A DNA stretch of 42,364 nucleotides from positions 1-42,364 of the forward strand of contig JAHIWM010000110.1 in NCBI GenBank assembly GCA_018815765.1, given 5' to 3'. How positions within the stretch are numbered: the stretch's first letter is position 1; each line of letters opens with the position of its first letter. The DNA comes from Gammaproteobacteria bacterium. GTDB lineage: Bacteria; Pseudomonadota; Gammaproteobacteria; Enterobacterales; Alteromonadaceae. Both the position numbers and the translations under genes were made by a program. Shown here piece after piece: positions 33,229-40,829 of this stretch. The notes beneath the pieces are model-generated. The model did not search any database and had not been told where the DNA came from. It saw only the letters and a list, made by a program, of their open reading frames with translations.

Positions 33229-34980
33229 ATGTTTGGTTTAAATTCAAATTCGGACAATATCGTCAACGCCATTAATACAACTCAGGCTGTTATTCAGTTT
33301 TCGCTGGATGGACGGATAGAGCATGCCAATGAAAATTTTCTCAATTTGATGGGTTATCAATTACAAGAAGTACAAGGGAAGCACCACAGTATTTTTGTTG
33401 AGCCTGGTACAGCCAATTCAGCGGCCTATCAACAGTTTTGGGCTGACTTGCGTTCAGGTCAATCTCAAACGGCTGAATTTAAACGTATTGCTAAAAGTGG
33501 TAAAGAAGTCTGGATCCAGGCGTCTTACACCCCAATTATGAAAAATGGCAAAGTACATAAAGTGATCAAATTTGCATCCGACGTGACGGAGCAAGTGGCC
33601 AGGCAAGCCAATTTTGAATCTCAGTTGCAGGCCATTCACAGAGCTCAGGCTGTGATTGAATTTGATTTGGAAGGAAAGATTTTATTTGCTAACCCTAACT
33701 TTCTGAATTTAATGGGGTATAGCCTAAAAGAAGTGACAGGGCAGCATCATCGTATTTTTGTTGACCCTAAAGAAGCTGCATCGAACAGTTATAGTGATTT
33801 CTGGCGTCGTTTACGAGAAGGAACCTATCAGACGGCTGAATACAAAAGGTTGACTAAAAGTGGTCAGGAGGTGTGGATCCACGCCACCTACAATCCTATT
33901 AAAGGGCCTGACGGTAACGTGCTGAAAATAGTCAAGTTTGCTAACGATATCAGCCATGAAGTGGAGCAAAAAAAAGAGTTTCGTTTGCTTTCAATGGTAG
34001 CTAATGAAACTGACAATGCGGTACTGATATCCGATGCAGACAGACATATTCAGTATGTGAATAAAGGTTTTAGCCAGATGACAGGTTATGTGCAACATGA
34101 AGTCTTGGGACACAGAGCCCGGGAGTTTCTGGTAGGTCCTAAAACCGATCTTGTGACTAAAGAACGGATTGAAGCTGAATTAAATGCGCCACGGGCTTTT
34201 TATGATGAAATTGAAATTCATCGGAAAGACGGTTCGTCTTTATGGATCTCTGTCACCAGTAACCCGGTGTACGATGAACAGGGTCAGCATAGCAATTACA
34301 TTGCGATTTTAGCTGATATCAGTAAAGTGAAATCTTCCGCTTTGGAATATCAAACCCGTTTTCAGGCGATCAGCCAGTCAAATCTGATGCTGGAGTGGAA
34401 TAACGCCGGGCAGCTGATGGATATCAATGATTATCCGCAGCGCCAGTTTAAACTCAATAACGAGCAATTCAGTCGTGCTGTGGCCGATTGGCGCAGTTTT
34501 TTAAATCAGGAGCAGGCGGCTAAAGTATTGGCTGGGCAGAGTGTGCTAGCGGATATTCATATACAGGCCAATGGTAAGCAATTGGGTATTGCAGCTACCT
34601 TTTGTGCCGTCAGAGATACCTACGGCGAATTGCAGAAAATTATTATGTTTGGTGCTGATATTTCAGAACGTCTACTGGTGGTACAAACCAGTGATTCAGT
34701 GATGTCTGAACTGGTGAGTTCAGGCCAGAGTATTAATAATATGGTGTCCTCTATTAATTCCATTGCCGATCAAACGAATTTGTTGGCGTTAAACGCTGCT
34801 ATTGAAGCCGCGAGGGCGGGGGAAGCGGGGAGGGGGTTTTCTGTGGTAGCAGATGAAGTGCGGCATCTGGCGTCTAAAGCCAGTGCTTCAGCCAGTGAGA
34901 TCAATTCAGTAGTAGGAAAAAATCAGTCGTTACTCAATAGCTTATCTGAGACCTTAAACAAACTGAATAAAAGGGATTAA
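33229..34980 (+). CDS. Soluble chemoreceptor with multiple PAS domains and a short signalling hairpin
   Basis: The protein has 583 residues and no membrane segment. PAS1 (about 10-125) and PAS2 (about 130-245) are close tandem duplicates, sharing [33 protein letters not shown] and VIKFASD/IVKFAND. PAS3 covers about 255-370 and a more divergent PAS4 about 375-480. The methyl-accepting tip follows ([21 protein letters not shown], then [14 protein letters not shown]) with arms of only about 45 residues each. It should bind CheW/CheA and respond to an internal cue such as redox, oxygen or energy state. ATG 33229 is 9 bases after GGAG. A G-rich stretch lies at 34814-34836. Confidence 0.88.
   Translation: MFGLNSNSDNIVNAINTTQAVIQFSLDGRIEHANENFLNLMGYQLQEVQGKHHSIFVEPGTANSAAYQQFWADLRSGQSQTAEFKRIAKSGKEVWIQASYTPIMKNGKVHKVIKFASDVTEQVARQANFESQLQAIHRAQAVIEFDLEGKILFANPNFLNLMGYSLKEVTGQHHRIFVDPKEAASNSYSDFWRRLREGTYQTAEYKRLTKSGQEVWIHATYNPIKGPDGNVLKIVKFANDISHEVEQKKEFRLLSMVANETDNAVLISDADRHIQYVNKGFSQMTGYVQHEVLGHRAREFLVGPKTDLVTKERIEAELNAPRAFYDEIEIHRKDGSSLWISVTSNPVYDEQGQHSNYIAILADISKVKSSALEYQTRFQAISQSNLMLEWNNAGQLMDINDYPQRQFKLNNEQFSRAVADWRSFLNQEQAAKVLAGQSVLADIHIQANGKQLGIAATFCAVRDTYGELQKIIMFGADISERLLVVQTSDSVMSELVSSGQSINNMVSSINSIADQTNLLALNAAIEAARAGEAGRGFSVVADEVRHLASKASASASEINSVVGKNQSLLNSLSETLNKLNKRD
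34814..34836 (+). other. G-quadruplex motif inside the chemoreceptor tip
   Basis: Four G-runs of 3, 5, 4 and 5 bases are separated by 1-, 4- and 1-base loops on the coding strand. The codons are AGG, GGG and GCG, whereas this genome mostly uses other Arg, Gly and Ala codons. The encoded residues are the invariant receptor tip. Confidence 0.7.
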
Positions 34981-34988
34981 CCACAAAC

Positions 34989-35045
34989 TAATTCGGGTCA
35001 GAGTAAAATTAAACTCTTGGTTTAATTTTACTCTGACCCGAATTA
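34989..35045. repeat. 57-bp inverted repeat, related to the 55-bp palindromes
   Basis: Arms of 25 bases (34989-35013 and 35021-35045) are exact reverse complements around a 7-base loop. The arm begins TAATTCGGGTCAGAGTAAAA. It shares only the GGGTCAGA core with the other two elements. It lies 8 bases after the chemoreceptor stop and between convergent genes, so it is a likely bidirectional terminator. Confidence 0.88.
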
Positions 35046-35060
35046 AATTTTTTGCGGAGA

Positions 35061-35753
35061 TTAAGGCAAATCAAACCATAAGGCTTTAACCGGGCCTTGA
35101 GTGGCTAAGGCTTTCAGTTCAGTTTGTTTACTGATTTTTGCACCATCACCAGCTTGCATTGTAGTGCCGTTTAACTCTAATTCGCCTGTAATTAAATGCA
35201 GGTAGAAATTACGTTTAGCAGCCACTGGCAACTCAATGACATCATGTTCACTTAACAACAGTTGCGATAAATAGGCATCCTGTTTGATCTGTAAGGTGCC
35301 GTCACGACCGTCCGGTGATATCACCAAAGTTAAGCCAGGTTCAGCTTTAAAGTCTTTTTGCTGATAACCTGGTACGCCGCCAAATTGATTCGGCTGGATC
35401 CAGATCTGCAAAAACTTTAAGTTGTCTTTATCACTGGCGTTAAATTCGCTGTGATAAATACCTTTACCTGCACTCATCAGCTGGAATTCGCCTGCTGGTA
35501 ACGTTTTTACATTACCGGCTGAGTCTTTGTGAGCAATTTGCCCTTCCAGCACATAACTGATGATTTCCATGTCCTGATGACCATGGGTATCAAAGCCCGC
35601 AGCTGCATCTACTTCGTCATCGTTAATCACTCTAAGCGCTGAGAACCCCATATGAGCCGGGTCGTAATAACGGCCAAACGAGAAGCTGTGCTTGCTTTTT
35701 AACCAGCCGAAAGCGGCTACGCCACGGTCGGCAGAGCGTCTTAATTCAATCAT
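35061..35753 (-). CDS. Pirin-family bicupin (YhaK/YhhW-like)
   Basis: The protein has 230 residues. The N-terminal SADRGVAAFGWLKSKHSFSF, GFDTHGHQDMEIISYVLEG and KGIYHSEFNASD supply the metal-binding His and Glu residues of the pirin cupin. Some pirins (E. coli YhhW) oxidise quercetin; YhaK is redox-sensitive. The gene is 55 bases downstream of the DoxX gene and probably co-transcribed with it under the LysR regulator on the other strand. CGGAG lies 8 bases before the ATG. Confidence 0.92.
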   Translation of the reverse strand: MIELRRSADRGVAAFGWLKSKHSFSFGRYYDPAHMGFSALRVINDDEVDAAAGFDTHGHQDMEIISYVLEGQIAHKDSAGNVKTLPAGEFQLMSAGKGIYHSEFNASDKDNLKFLQIWIQPNQFGGVPGYQQKDFKAEPGLTLVISPDGRDGTLQIKQDAYLSQLLLSEHDVIELPVAAKRNFYLHLITGELELNGTTMQAGDGAKISKQTELKALATQGPVKALWFDLP

Positions 35754-35769
35754 TTTTATACTCCGGCAG

Positions 35770-35792
35770 ACTCTCTCTGTGGTAGAGAGAGT
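35770..35792. promoter_or_regulatory. 9-bp hairpin in the doxX-pirin junction
   Basis: ACTCTCTCT (35770-35778) pairs with AGAGAGAGT (35784-35792) around a GTGGT loop. It sits in the 55-base gap between the DoxX and pirin genes. It lacks a T-run on the minus strand, so it is more likely an mRNA processing or stability element than a full terminator. Confidence 0.5.
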
Positions 35793-35808
35793 CTCTTTGA
35801 GTGGATTA

Positions 35809-36255
35809 TTAGTTCAGTTTCTTCGCGATGATGGCGTCGATTGAAGCTTTACCTGCACCGCTGAACAGCAGAGATACGCTGGCCGCTAACAGGGCTAAAG
35901 CAAATTCATAACCGTTGGTGCTCATAAAGAAACCGTTAGCGAAGTGTACTTTAAAGATGGCCACTAACATGGCGATAATTAAAGTCACTGCGGCAGGGCG
36001 GGTCAAAACACCAAATACCAAGGCCAGACCACCAAAAAACTCAGCTGCACCAGCTAAAAACGCCATCAGTACACCCGGAGCCAAGCCTATGCTTTCCATC
36101 CAGCCGCCAGTGCCTTCTAGGCCATAGCCACCAAACCAGCCAAATAATTTCTGAGCACCGTGTGCAGCAAAAATAATACCTACTGGAACTCGTAAAGCTA
36201 AAGCGCCAAAACCTGCGTTAGTAGCAAAAATTTTCTGTAAAGTTGCTTTGTTCAT
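35809..36255 (-). CDS. DoxX-family membrane protein (YqjF-like)
   Basis: The protein has 148 residues and four membrane helices. ALRVPVGIIFAAHGAQKLFG and FGGYGLEGTGGWMESIGL, then AGAAEFFGGLALVFGVLTRP, follow the DoxX family pattern. In E. coli the relative YqjF is controlled by the LysR protein YhaJ, and the YhaJ-like gene here is immediately divergent. The biochemical role of DoxX proteins is not settled; oxidoreductase-related functions are proposed. AAAGGT precedes the ATG. Confidence 0.88.
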   Translation of the reverse strand: MNKATLQKIFATNAGFGALALRVPVGIIFAAHGAQKLFGWFGGYGLEGTGGWMESIGLAPGVLMAFLAGAAEFFGGLALVFGVLTRPAAVTLIIAMLVAIFKVHFANGFFMSTNGYEFALALLAASVSLLFSGAGKASIDAIIAKKLN

Positions 36256-36385
36256 ACTATTTACCTTTAAATAAATTGACCGTTAATTAGGATTGTCAGA
36301 CTGCTTTAAACCGCTTGTCAGTTCCGATGTGTGTACTTTAGAACGGCTTGCATTTTTAAAAAAGCGGAATAAACTGAGTTAAATA

Positions 36386-36400
36386 TTCAAAATATTTGAA
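36386..36400. promoter_or_regulatory. Candidate LysR operator palindrome
   Basis: TTCAAA-ATA-TTTGAA is a perfect 6-bp dyad containing a T-N11-A spacing, the LysR-type signature. It lies 35 bases before the LysR gene and 131 bases before the DoxX gene, which it could control. Inference from position and symmetry. Confidence 0.5.
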
Positions 36401-36434
36401 CATCACTCCGTAAAGGATCCACACTAAGGTTTTT

Positions 36435-37346
36435 ATGGCTAATCATCCTATTTTGACGCTGGACGCTTTACGCGCCATGGACGCTATCGACCGCAAGGGC
36501 AGTTTTGCTGCAGCCGCTGAACACTTATATAAAGTGCCTTCAGCCTTAAGCTATACCATAGCGAAACTGGAGGCTGATCTGGATGTGCAGCTATTTGATC
36601 GTTCTAAACAAAAAGCCCAGCTGACACCAGCAGGTCAGCTGTTATTGCAGCAGGGCCGTGAGTTATTGCAAGCCGCCAGCCGGTTGCAGGATGCGATTAA
36701 GCAAGTGGATACTGGTTGGGAAACCCAGTTTGTCATTGCCAAAGACAGCATAGTGCCGTATCCGCCTGTGCTGAGTTTGATTAATGAATTTATGCTGCTT
36801 GGCAAAATGACCGAAGTCAGTATGCGTGAAGAGGTTTTGGGCGGCGGCTGGGAGGCATTGGAAACAGGCCGGGCGCAAATTGCGGTAGGAGTCTCGGCCG
36901 ATATGCCCAAAGGTAAATACGAGTTGGTGCCTATAGGCGAAGTGGAATTTGTCTTTGCGTTATCACCTTTGCATGAACTGGCTAATATTAACCGCCAGAT
37001 TGATTTAGCTGATGTAGAGCAGGAAACGGCGATAGTGGTTTCAGACTCAGCTTTAGATGCACCTAAACGCAGTACAGGTTTATTTACTACCCGCCGTGTG
37101 CTGCGGGTCAGTTCAATGCAGGCCAAAATTGCCGCTCAGGTGCAGGGCTTAGGGGTTGGGTTTTTGCCTAAACATTTGATCCGGGACGAGCTGGCCAGAG
37201 GTTTATTAATCGCCAAAAAAACCAGCATTCCGAGGGATAAATCCATGTTGTATCTGGCCTGGCAAAAACAAGGTCAGGGTAAAGCATTGCAATGGTTTAG
37301 CGAAGCTTTCAGCCAGTATCCATGGGCGCCAGTCTGGACGGAGTAA
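36435..37346 (+). CDS. yhaJ: LysR-family regulator, YhaJ-like
   Basis: The protein has 303 residues. The N-terminal helix-turn-helix (LDALRAMDAIDRKGSFAAAA, then VPSALSYTIAKLEADLDVQL, FDRS) matches E. coli YhaJ closely as I recall it. The substrate-binding domain spans about 90-295 with GGGWEALETGRAQIAVG. YhaJ responds to aromatic compounds such as dinitrotoluene derivatives and activates yqjF and other targets; the same gene association (DoxX, pirin) is seen here. AAGG precedes the ATG by 5 bases. The native signal is unknown. Confidence 0.85.
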   Translation: MANHPILTLDALRAMDAIDRKGSFAAAAEHLYKVPSALSYTIAKLEADLDVQLFDRSKQKAQLTPAGQLLLQQGRELLQAASRLQDAIKQVDTGWETQFVIAKDSIVPYPPVLSLINEFMLLGKMTEVSMREEVLGGGWEALETGRAQIAVGVSADMPKGKYELVPIGEVEFVFALSPLHELANINRQIDLADVEQETAIVVSDSALDAPKRSTGLFTTRRVLRVSSMQAKIAAQVQGLGVGFLPKHLIRDELARGLLIAKKTSIPRDKSMLYLAWQKQGQGKALQWFSEAFSQYPWAPVWTE

Positions 37347-37453
37347 AGAGTGAAAAAACTTCAGCCAAAACAGCAGATTTTTACTGTATTTCAATAGATT
37401 GATTGGTTAAAGTAGCGCCAATTTTACTGCCGGGTAAGAAGGGCCACCACCTT

Positions 37454-38926
37454 ATGTTATTAACTTTGGTCATTTGTTATTGGGTGTTTTCTGTAGCGCT
37501 GGGTTTGTGGGCAGCGCTTAGAGTAAAAAACACCCGCGATTTTGCTGTTGCAGGCCGGCATTTACCTTTTTATATGGTGACCGCCACAGTTTTTGCTACC
37601 TGGTTTGGCAGTGAAGCTGTGCTGGGTATTCCCGCTACTTTTATTGACGGCAATTTACGTGACATAGTAGCTGATCCTTTTGGGGCTGCACTTTGTTTAA
37701 TTCTGGTCGGGGTGTTTTTTGCTGCGCCTTTGTACCGGATGAAACTGCTGACTATTGGTGACTTTTATAAAAGACGCTACGGCCGTTCTGTTGAAGTGCT
37801 GACGACTTTAGCCATAGTTTTGTCCTATCTGGGCTGGGTCGGCGCTCAACTTACTGCTTTGGGTCTGGTGTTTAATGTGGTTTCAGACGGTGCTATCAGC
37901 ATGACAGCTGGTATGTGGATTGGCGCTGGCAGTATTCTGATTTACACCCTTTTTGGTGGTATGTGGGCTGTAGCTATTACCGATCTGGTGCAGATGGTGG
38001 TGATAGTGCTTGGGCTTTTATATATAGGCGGCGAAGTGTCGGATATGGTCGGTGGTGTGTCTGTGGTGGTGAACCATGCGGCTGCGGCTGGCAAATTGGA
38101 GTTTTGGCCTGAAGCTGATCTTAAAGCCATGATCGCTTTTATGGCAGCAGCTTGTACCATGATGTTAGGCTCTATGCCACAGCAGGATGTATTTCAGCGG
38201 GTGCAGTCGGCTAAGTCGGAAAAAATCGCAGTCTGGGGTTCTATCCTTGGTGGCTCTTTGTATTTCCTCTTTGCTTTTATTCCGCTTTTTATTGGTTACG
38301 CCGCCACTATAGTAGCGCCGGATATGGTGAAAAACCTGATGGCGTCAGACTCGCAGATGATCCTGCCACAATTGGTATTACAACATATGCCATTGATTGC
38401 TCAGGTGATCTTTTTTGGTGCTTTGTTATCCGCCATTAAGGGGTGTGCGTCTGCGACCTTGCTGGCACCTTCGGTGTCTTTTGCCGAAAACATCCTCAAA
38501 CCTCTGTTGCCACCTCTGGAAGATAAACAATTATTGCGGCTGATGCAGGCTGTAACCCTGGTGTTTGCCGCTTGTACTCTGGCTTATGCACTGAATAGCG
38601 AATCCACCATTTTTGGCATGGTGGAAGATGCCTATCAGGTGACTTTAGTCGCTGCTTTTGTACCGCTGGCTTTTGGTGTGTACTGGCGTAAAGCCACCAA
38701 TCAGGGCGCTTTAATGGCGATCGCTTTTGGTGTCAGCACCTGGTTAGGTATTATTTTCTTAGGCCCTGAAGACCCTTATGTGCCCGCTCAGTTCGCCGGA
38801 TTACTGGCAAGTATTGCCGGTATGTTGATTGGTTCACTGATGCCTCAGTACCTTGAGCACGATCAGGCTGTGCATGACAAATTACACAGAGGTGAAATGG
38901 CGCACACAGGGCAGGAGCATGTCTGA
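37454..38926 (+). CDS. Sodium:solute symporter family protein
   Basis: The protein has 490 residues and about 13 membrane helices in the SSS/LeuT fold. FAVAGRHLPFYMVTATVFATWF, GVFFAAPLYR, LFGGMWAVAITDLVQM and MPQQDVFQRVQSAKS are typical. It imports a small solute with sodium; the substrate (for example amino acid, sugar or organic acid) cannot be read. The ATG at 37454 starts directly with the first helix; a TTG at 37403 would add 17 residues. The last 8 bases overlap the HAD gene, so the two are coupled. Confidence 0.88.
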   Translation: MLLTLVICYWVFSVALGLWAALRVKNTRDFAVAGRHLPFYMVTATVFATWFGSEAVLGIPATFIDGNLRDIVADPFGAALCLILVGVFFAAPLYRMKLLTIGDFYKRRYGRSVEVLTTLAIVLSYLGWVGAQLTALGLVFNVVSDGAISMTAGMWIGAGSILIYTLFGGMWAVAITDLVQMVVIVLGLLYIGGEVSDMVGGVSVVVNHAAAAGKLEFWPEADLKAMIAFMAAACTMMLGSMPQQDVFQRVQSAKSEKIAVWGSILGGSLYFLFAFIPLFIGYAATIVAPDMVKNLMASDSQMILPQLVLQHMPLIAQVIFFGALLSAIKGCASATLLAPSVSFAENILKPLLPPLEDKQLLRLMQAVTLVFAACTLAYALNSESTIFGMVEDAYQVTLVAAFVPLAFGVYWRKATNQGALMAIAFGVSTWLGIIFLGPEDPYVPAQFAGLLASIAGMLIGSLMPQYLEHDQAVHDKLHRGEMAHTGQEHV

Positions 38927-39512
38927 CTTTCTGGATCAGATTAAAGCTGTTGTCTTTGATTTAGACGGCACGTTAGTCGATTCGCAGCTTGATTTTAGCG
39001 AGCTGCGTCGTCGTCTGGGCTGGTCTGAACACACCCTTATCCTCGAGCATTTAGCTACCTTAAGCTGCGCTATTGAGAAACAACAAGCCGCGCAGATTAT
39101 TGTCGATTTTGAACTGGAAGGCGCGCGCAAAGCAAGTTGGATGCCCAATGCGGATCTACTGTTGCAGCAGCTCAACCACAGACAAATGCCTATGGCGATT
39201 TTGACCCGCAATATGCGTCAGGCTACAGAGCTTTGTATGCAGGCATTGAATATACCTATTGATTTGGTACTCACCCGCGACGATGCGCCAGCTAAACCTC
39301 AACCTGAAGGTTTATGGCTAATAGCCGAACGTTTAGGCGTGGCGCCCAACGAAATGCTTTATGTCGGCGATTATCTGTTTGATATCCAAACCGCCCGTAA
39401 TGCCGGCGCTTATTGCTGTTTATACCGTTATGGCGATAACCATATTTACGCTGAGCAAGCCGATTTAGTGATCGACGATTTATTGGATTTGTTAGTGCAT
39501 TTGCAAAAATAA
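38919..39512 (+). CDS. HAD-IA phosphatase
   Basis: The protein has 197 residues. Motif I is FDLDGTLVDS (Asp14, Asp16), motif II is ILTRN, motif III lysine is in APAKPQPEG, and motif IV is VGDYLFDI. It resembles phosphoglycolate- or sugar-phosphatase-like HAD enzymes acting on small phosphorylated metabolites. The substrate is unknown. It starts at 38919 inside the symporter stop region (ATGTCTGA), with AGGG 8 bases upstream, indicating translational coupling. The longer frame to 38853 is unlikely. Confidence 0.85.
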   Translation: MSDFLDQIKAVVFDLDGTLVDSQLDFSELRRRLGWSEHTLILEHLATLSCAIEKQQAAQIIVDFELEGARKASWMPNADLLLQQLNHRQMPMAILTRNMRQATELCMQALNIPIDLVLTRDDAPAKPQPEGLWLIAERLGVAPNEMLYVGDYLFDIQTARNAGAYCCLYRYGDNHIYAEQADLVIDDLLDLLVHLQK

Positions 39513-39530
39513 GATTTTGCCTACTTATTT
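39507..39530. terminator. Weak AT-rich hairpin between convergent genes
   Basis: AAATAAG (39507-39513) pairs with CTTATTT (39524-39530) around a 10-base loop. It overlaps the stop codons of the HAD and potassium-channel genes. The stem is AT-only except one pair, so its strength as a terminator is doubtful. Confidence 0.35.
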
Positions 39531-40329
39531 AAATCTCTTTATCCAGTACCTTCGGCAGGCGGCGGTGTTTTTCTTTGGCTTCTTTAATAGCGTCACTAAA
39601 AGCGGATGCCAGAATGCCTGTAGGTACTGCAATCATGCAAATTCCCGTGACTGCGGTAATGCCCGCTAAAACACGACCAAGCACAGTGATAGGGTAAACA
39701 TCGCCATAACCTACAGTAGTTAAAGTAGCTACAGCCCACCAGGTTGCCCGCGGGATAGAGCCAAAAGCTTCTGGCTGAATATCACCTTCGACTAAATACA
39801 GGCAAGTGGCGGCAAACAGCAAAATAATCAGACCAAAAATACCACTGACCAGCAGTTCATAAGTACGGCTGCGAATGGCTTCGGCTATACATTCCAATGC
39901 TGTCGAAAAACGCCCAAGGCGTGCTAAGCGCACTACACGTATTAATAACACCAGACGTAAAATCACGCCGCCATTACCCAGATAAAGCGAAAAGGCAACA
40001 AAGATCGCCAGTAAGTCGGCCAAAGCAAAAAAGGAAAAGAAATGCTGCCAGCGACTTTTTATCGAATCGTTTTCAATGCAAGTCCAAAGCCTTGCCAGAT
40101 ACTCCAGCAAAAACAGTGAACCTAAAGCCAGCTCTGTGTAACGAAACCAATGTTCGTGCCCTTTGCTGATGTTGGGTTCTGTCTGAATAATAGCCAGCAG
40201 AATACCTGCAAGAATCACCAGTGCTATGGCTATATTAAGCGGAGACATACCGCGGCCTGAATACAACACAGGGTCTAGCTGATGCGCCAGACGGGAGCGG
40301 AGTTGATGTAACAGACTTTGATCGTGCAT
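39529..40329 (-). CDS. Voltage-gated-type potassium channel
   Basis: The protein has 266 residues and six membrane segments. S4-like positively charged helix RLVLLIRVVRLARLGR at 135-150, selectivity filter TVGYGD at 205-210 and a pore helix before it identify a KvAP-type channel. It would let potassium pass across the inner membrane and may sense voltage. A cytosolic tail of about 25 residues is short, with no RCK domain. The ATG at 40329 fits the first amphipathic segment; the longer frame to 40386 lacks support. Confidence 0.9.
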   Translation of the reverse strand: MHDQSLLHQLRSRLAHQLDPVLYSGRGMSPLNIAIALVILAGILLAIIQTEPNISKGHEHWFRYTELALGSLFLLEYLARLWTCIENDSIKSRWQHFFSFFALADLLAIFVAFSLYLGNGGVILRLVLLIRVVRLARLGRFSTALECIAEAIRSRTYELLVSGIFGLIILLFAATCLYLVEGDIQPEAFGSIPRATWWAVATLTTVGYGDVYPITVLGRVLAGITAVTGICMIAVPTGILASAFSDAIKEAKEKHRRLPKVLDKEI

Positions 40330-40406
40330 AACACACCAGATTGAAAAGCTTTGGTTAATTGTCTCGGCAAGAGCTTGATATAGCAAGGTTATCTTTAACG
40401 TCGCTG

Positions 40407-40805
40407 TTAAAAACCTGTCAGCACCTGATCCAAAGTCCCCTGGCTGTGCTGTGACAAGGCTTGTTGCCGTTCCTGCTCAGTTAAAATGCCGACAAAAGGT
40501 GTACGGCGGCGTAACTTACGCAAATAGGGGCTGTCTTCTGTGATGCCTTCATAAAATTGTTCTGCTTTGGAATATAGTTCTAACACGGAAAGCCAGTGTA
40601 AATAAGCCCCATAACCCAGCTGGCCGTTCTCACGACGTTCTTCCAGCTTGGCTTTGACCTGCTCCAATAACGCTGGCTCTGCTAATAGTTTGGCTGCAAT
40701 AGCCTGATGCAGCACCAAAATTTGCCGGTCGATATTTTCATCTTGAATACCGGTTTTCTTCACTCTGTAGGGTCTGTCTCTTTTATTACTTTTAGCTGTC
40801 CACAT
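40407..40805 (-). CDS. Conserved small basic protein of unknown function, downstream of dnaE2
   Basis: The protein has 132 residues, with a basic N-terminal tail (TAKSNKRDRPYRVKK) and helical segments including LGYGAYLHWLSVLELY and YLRKLRRRTPFVGILTEQER. No signal or membrane segment. The arginine-rich LRKLRRRTPFVGILT segment looks conserved in character and may bind nucleic acid. I do not recognise a named family. It starts 24 bases after dnaE2 and is probably in the same transcript, so a link to mutagenic repair is possible by context alone. Confidence 0.6.
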   Translation of the reverse strand: MWTAKSNKRDRPYRVKKTGIQDENIDRQILVLHQAIAAKLLAEPALLEQVKAKLEERRENGQLGYGAYLHWLSVLELYSKAEQFYEGITEDSPYLRKLRRRTPFVGILTEQERQQALSQHSQGTLDQVLTGF

Positions 40806-40829
40806 GGTTTGTATTCGTTCGGATGAAAA

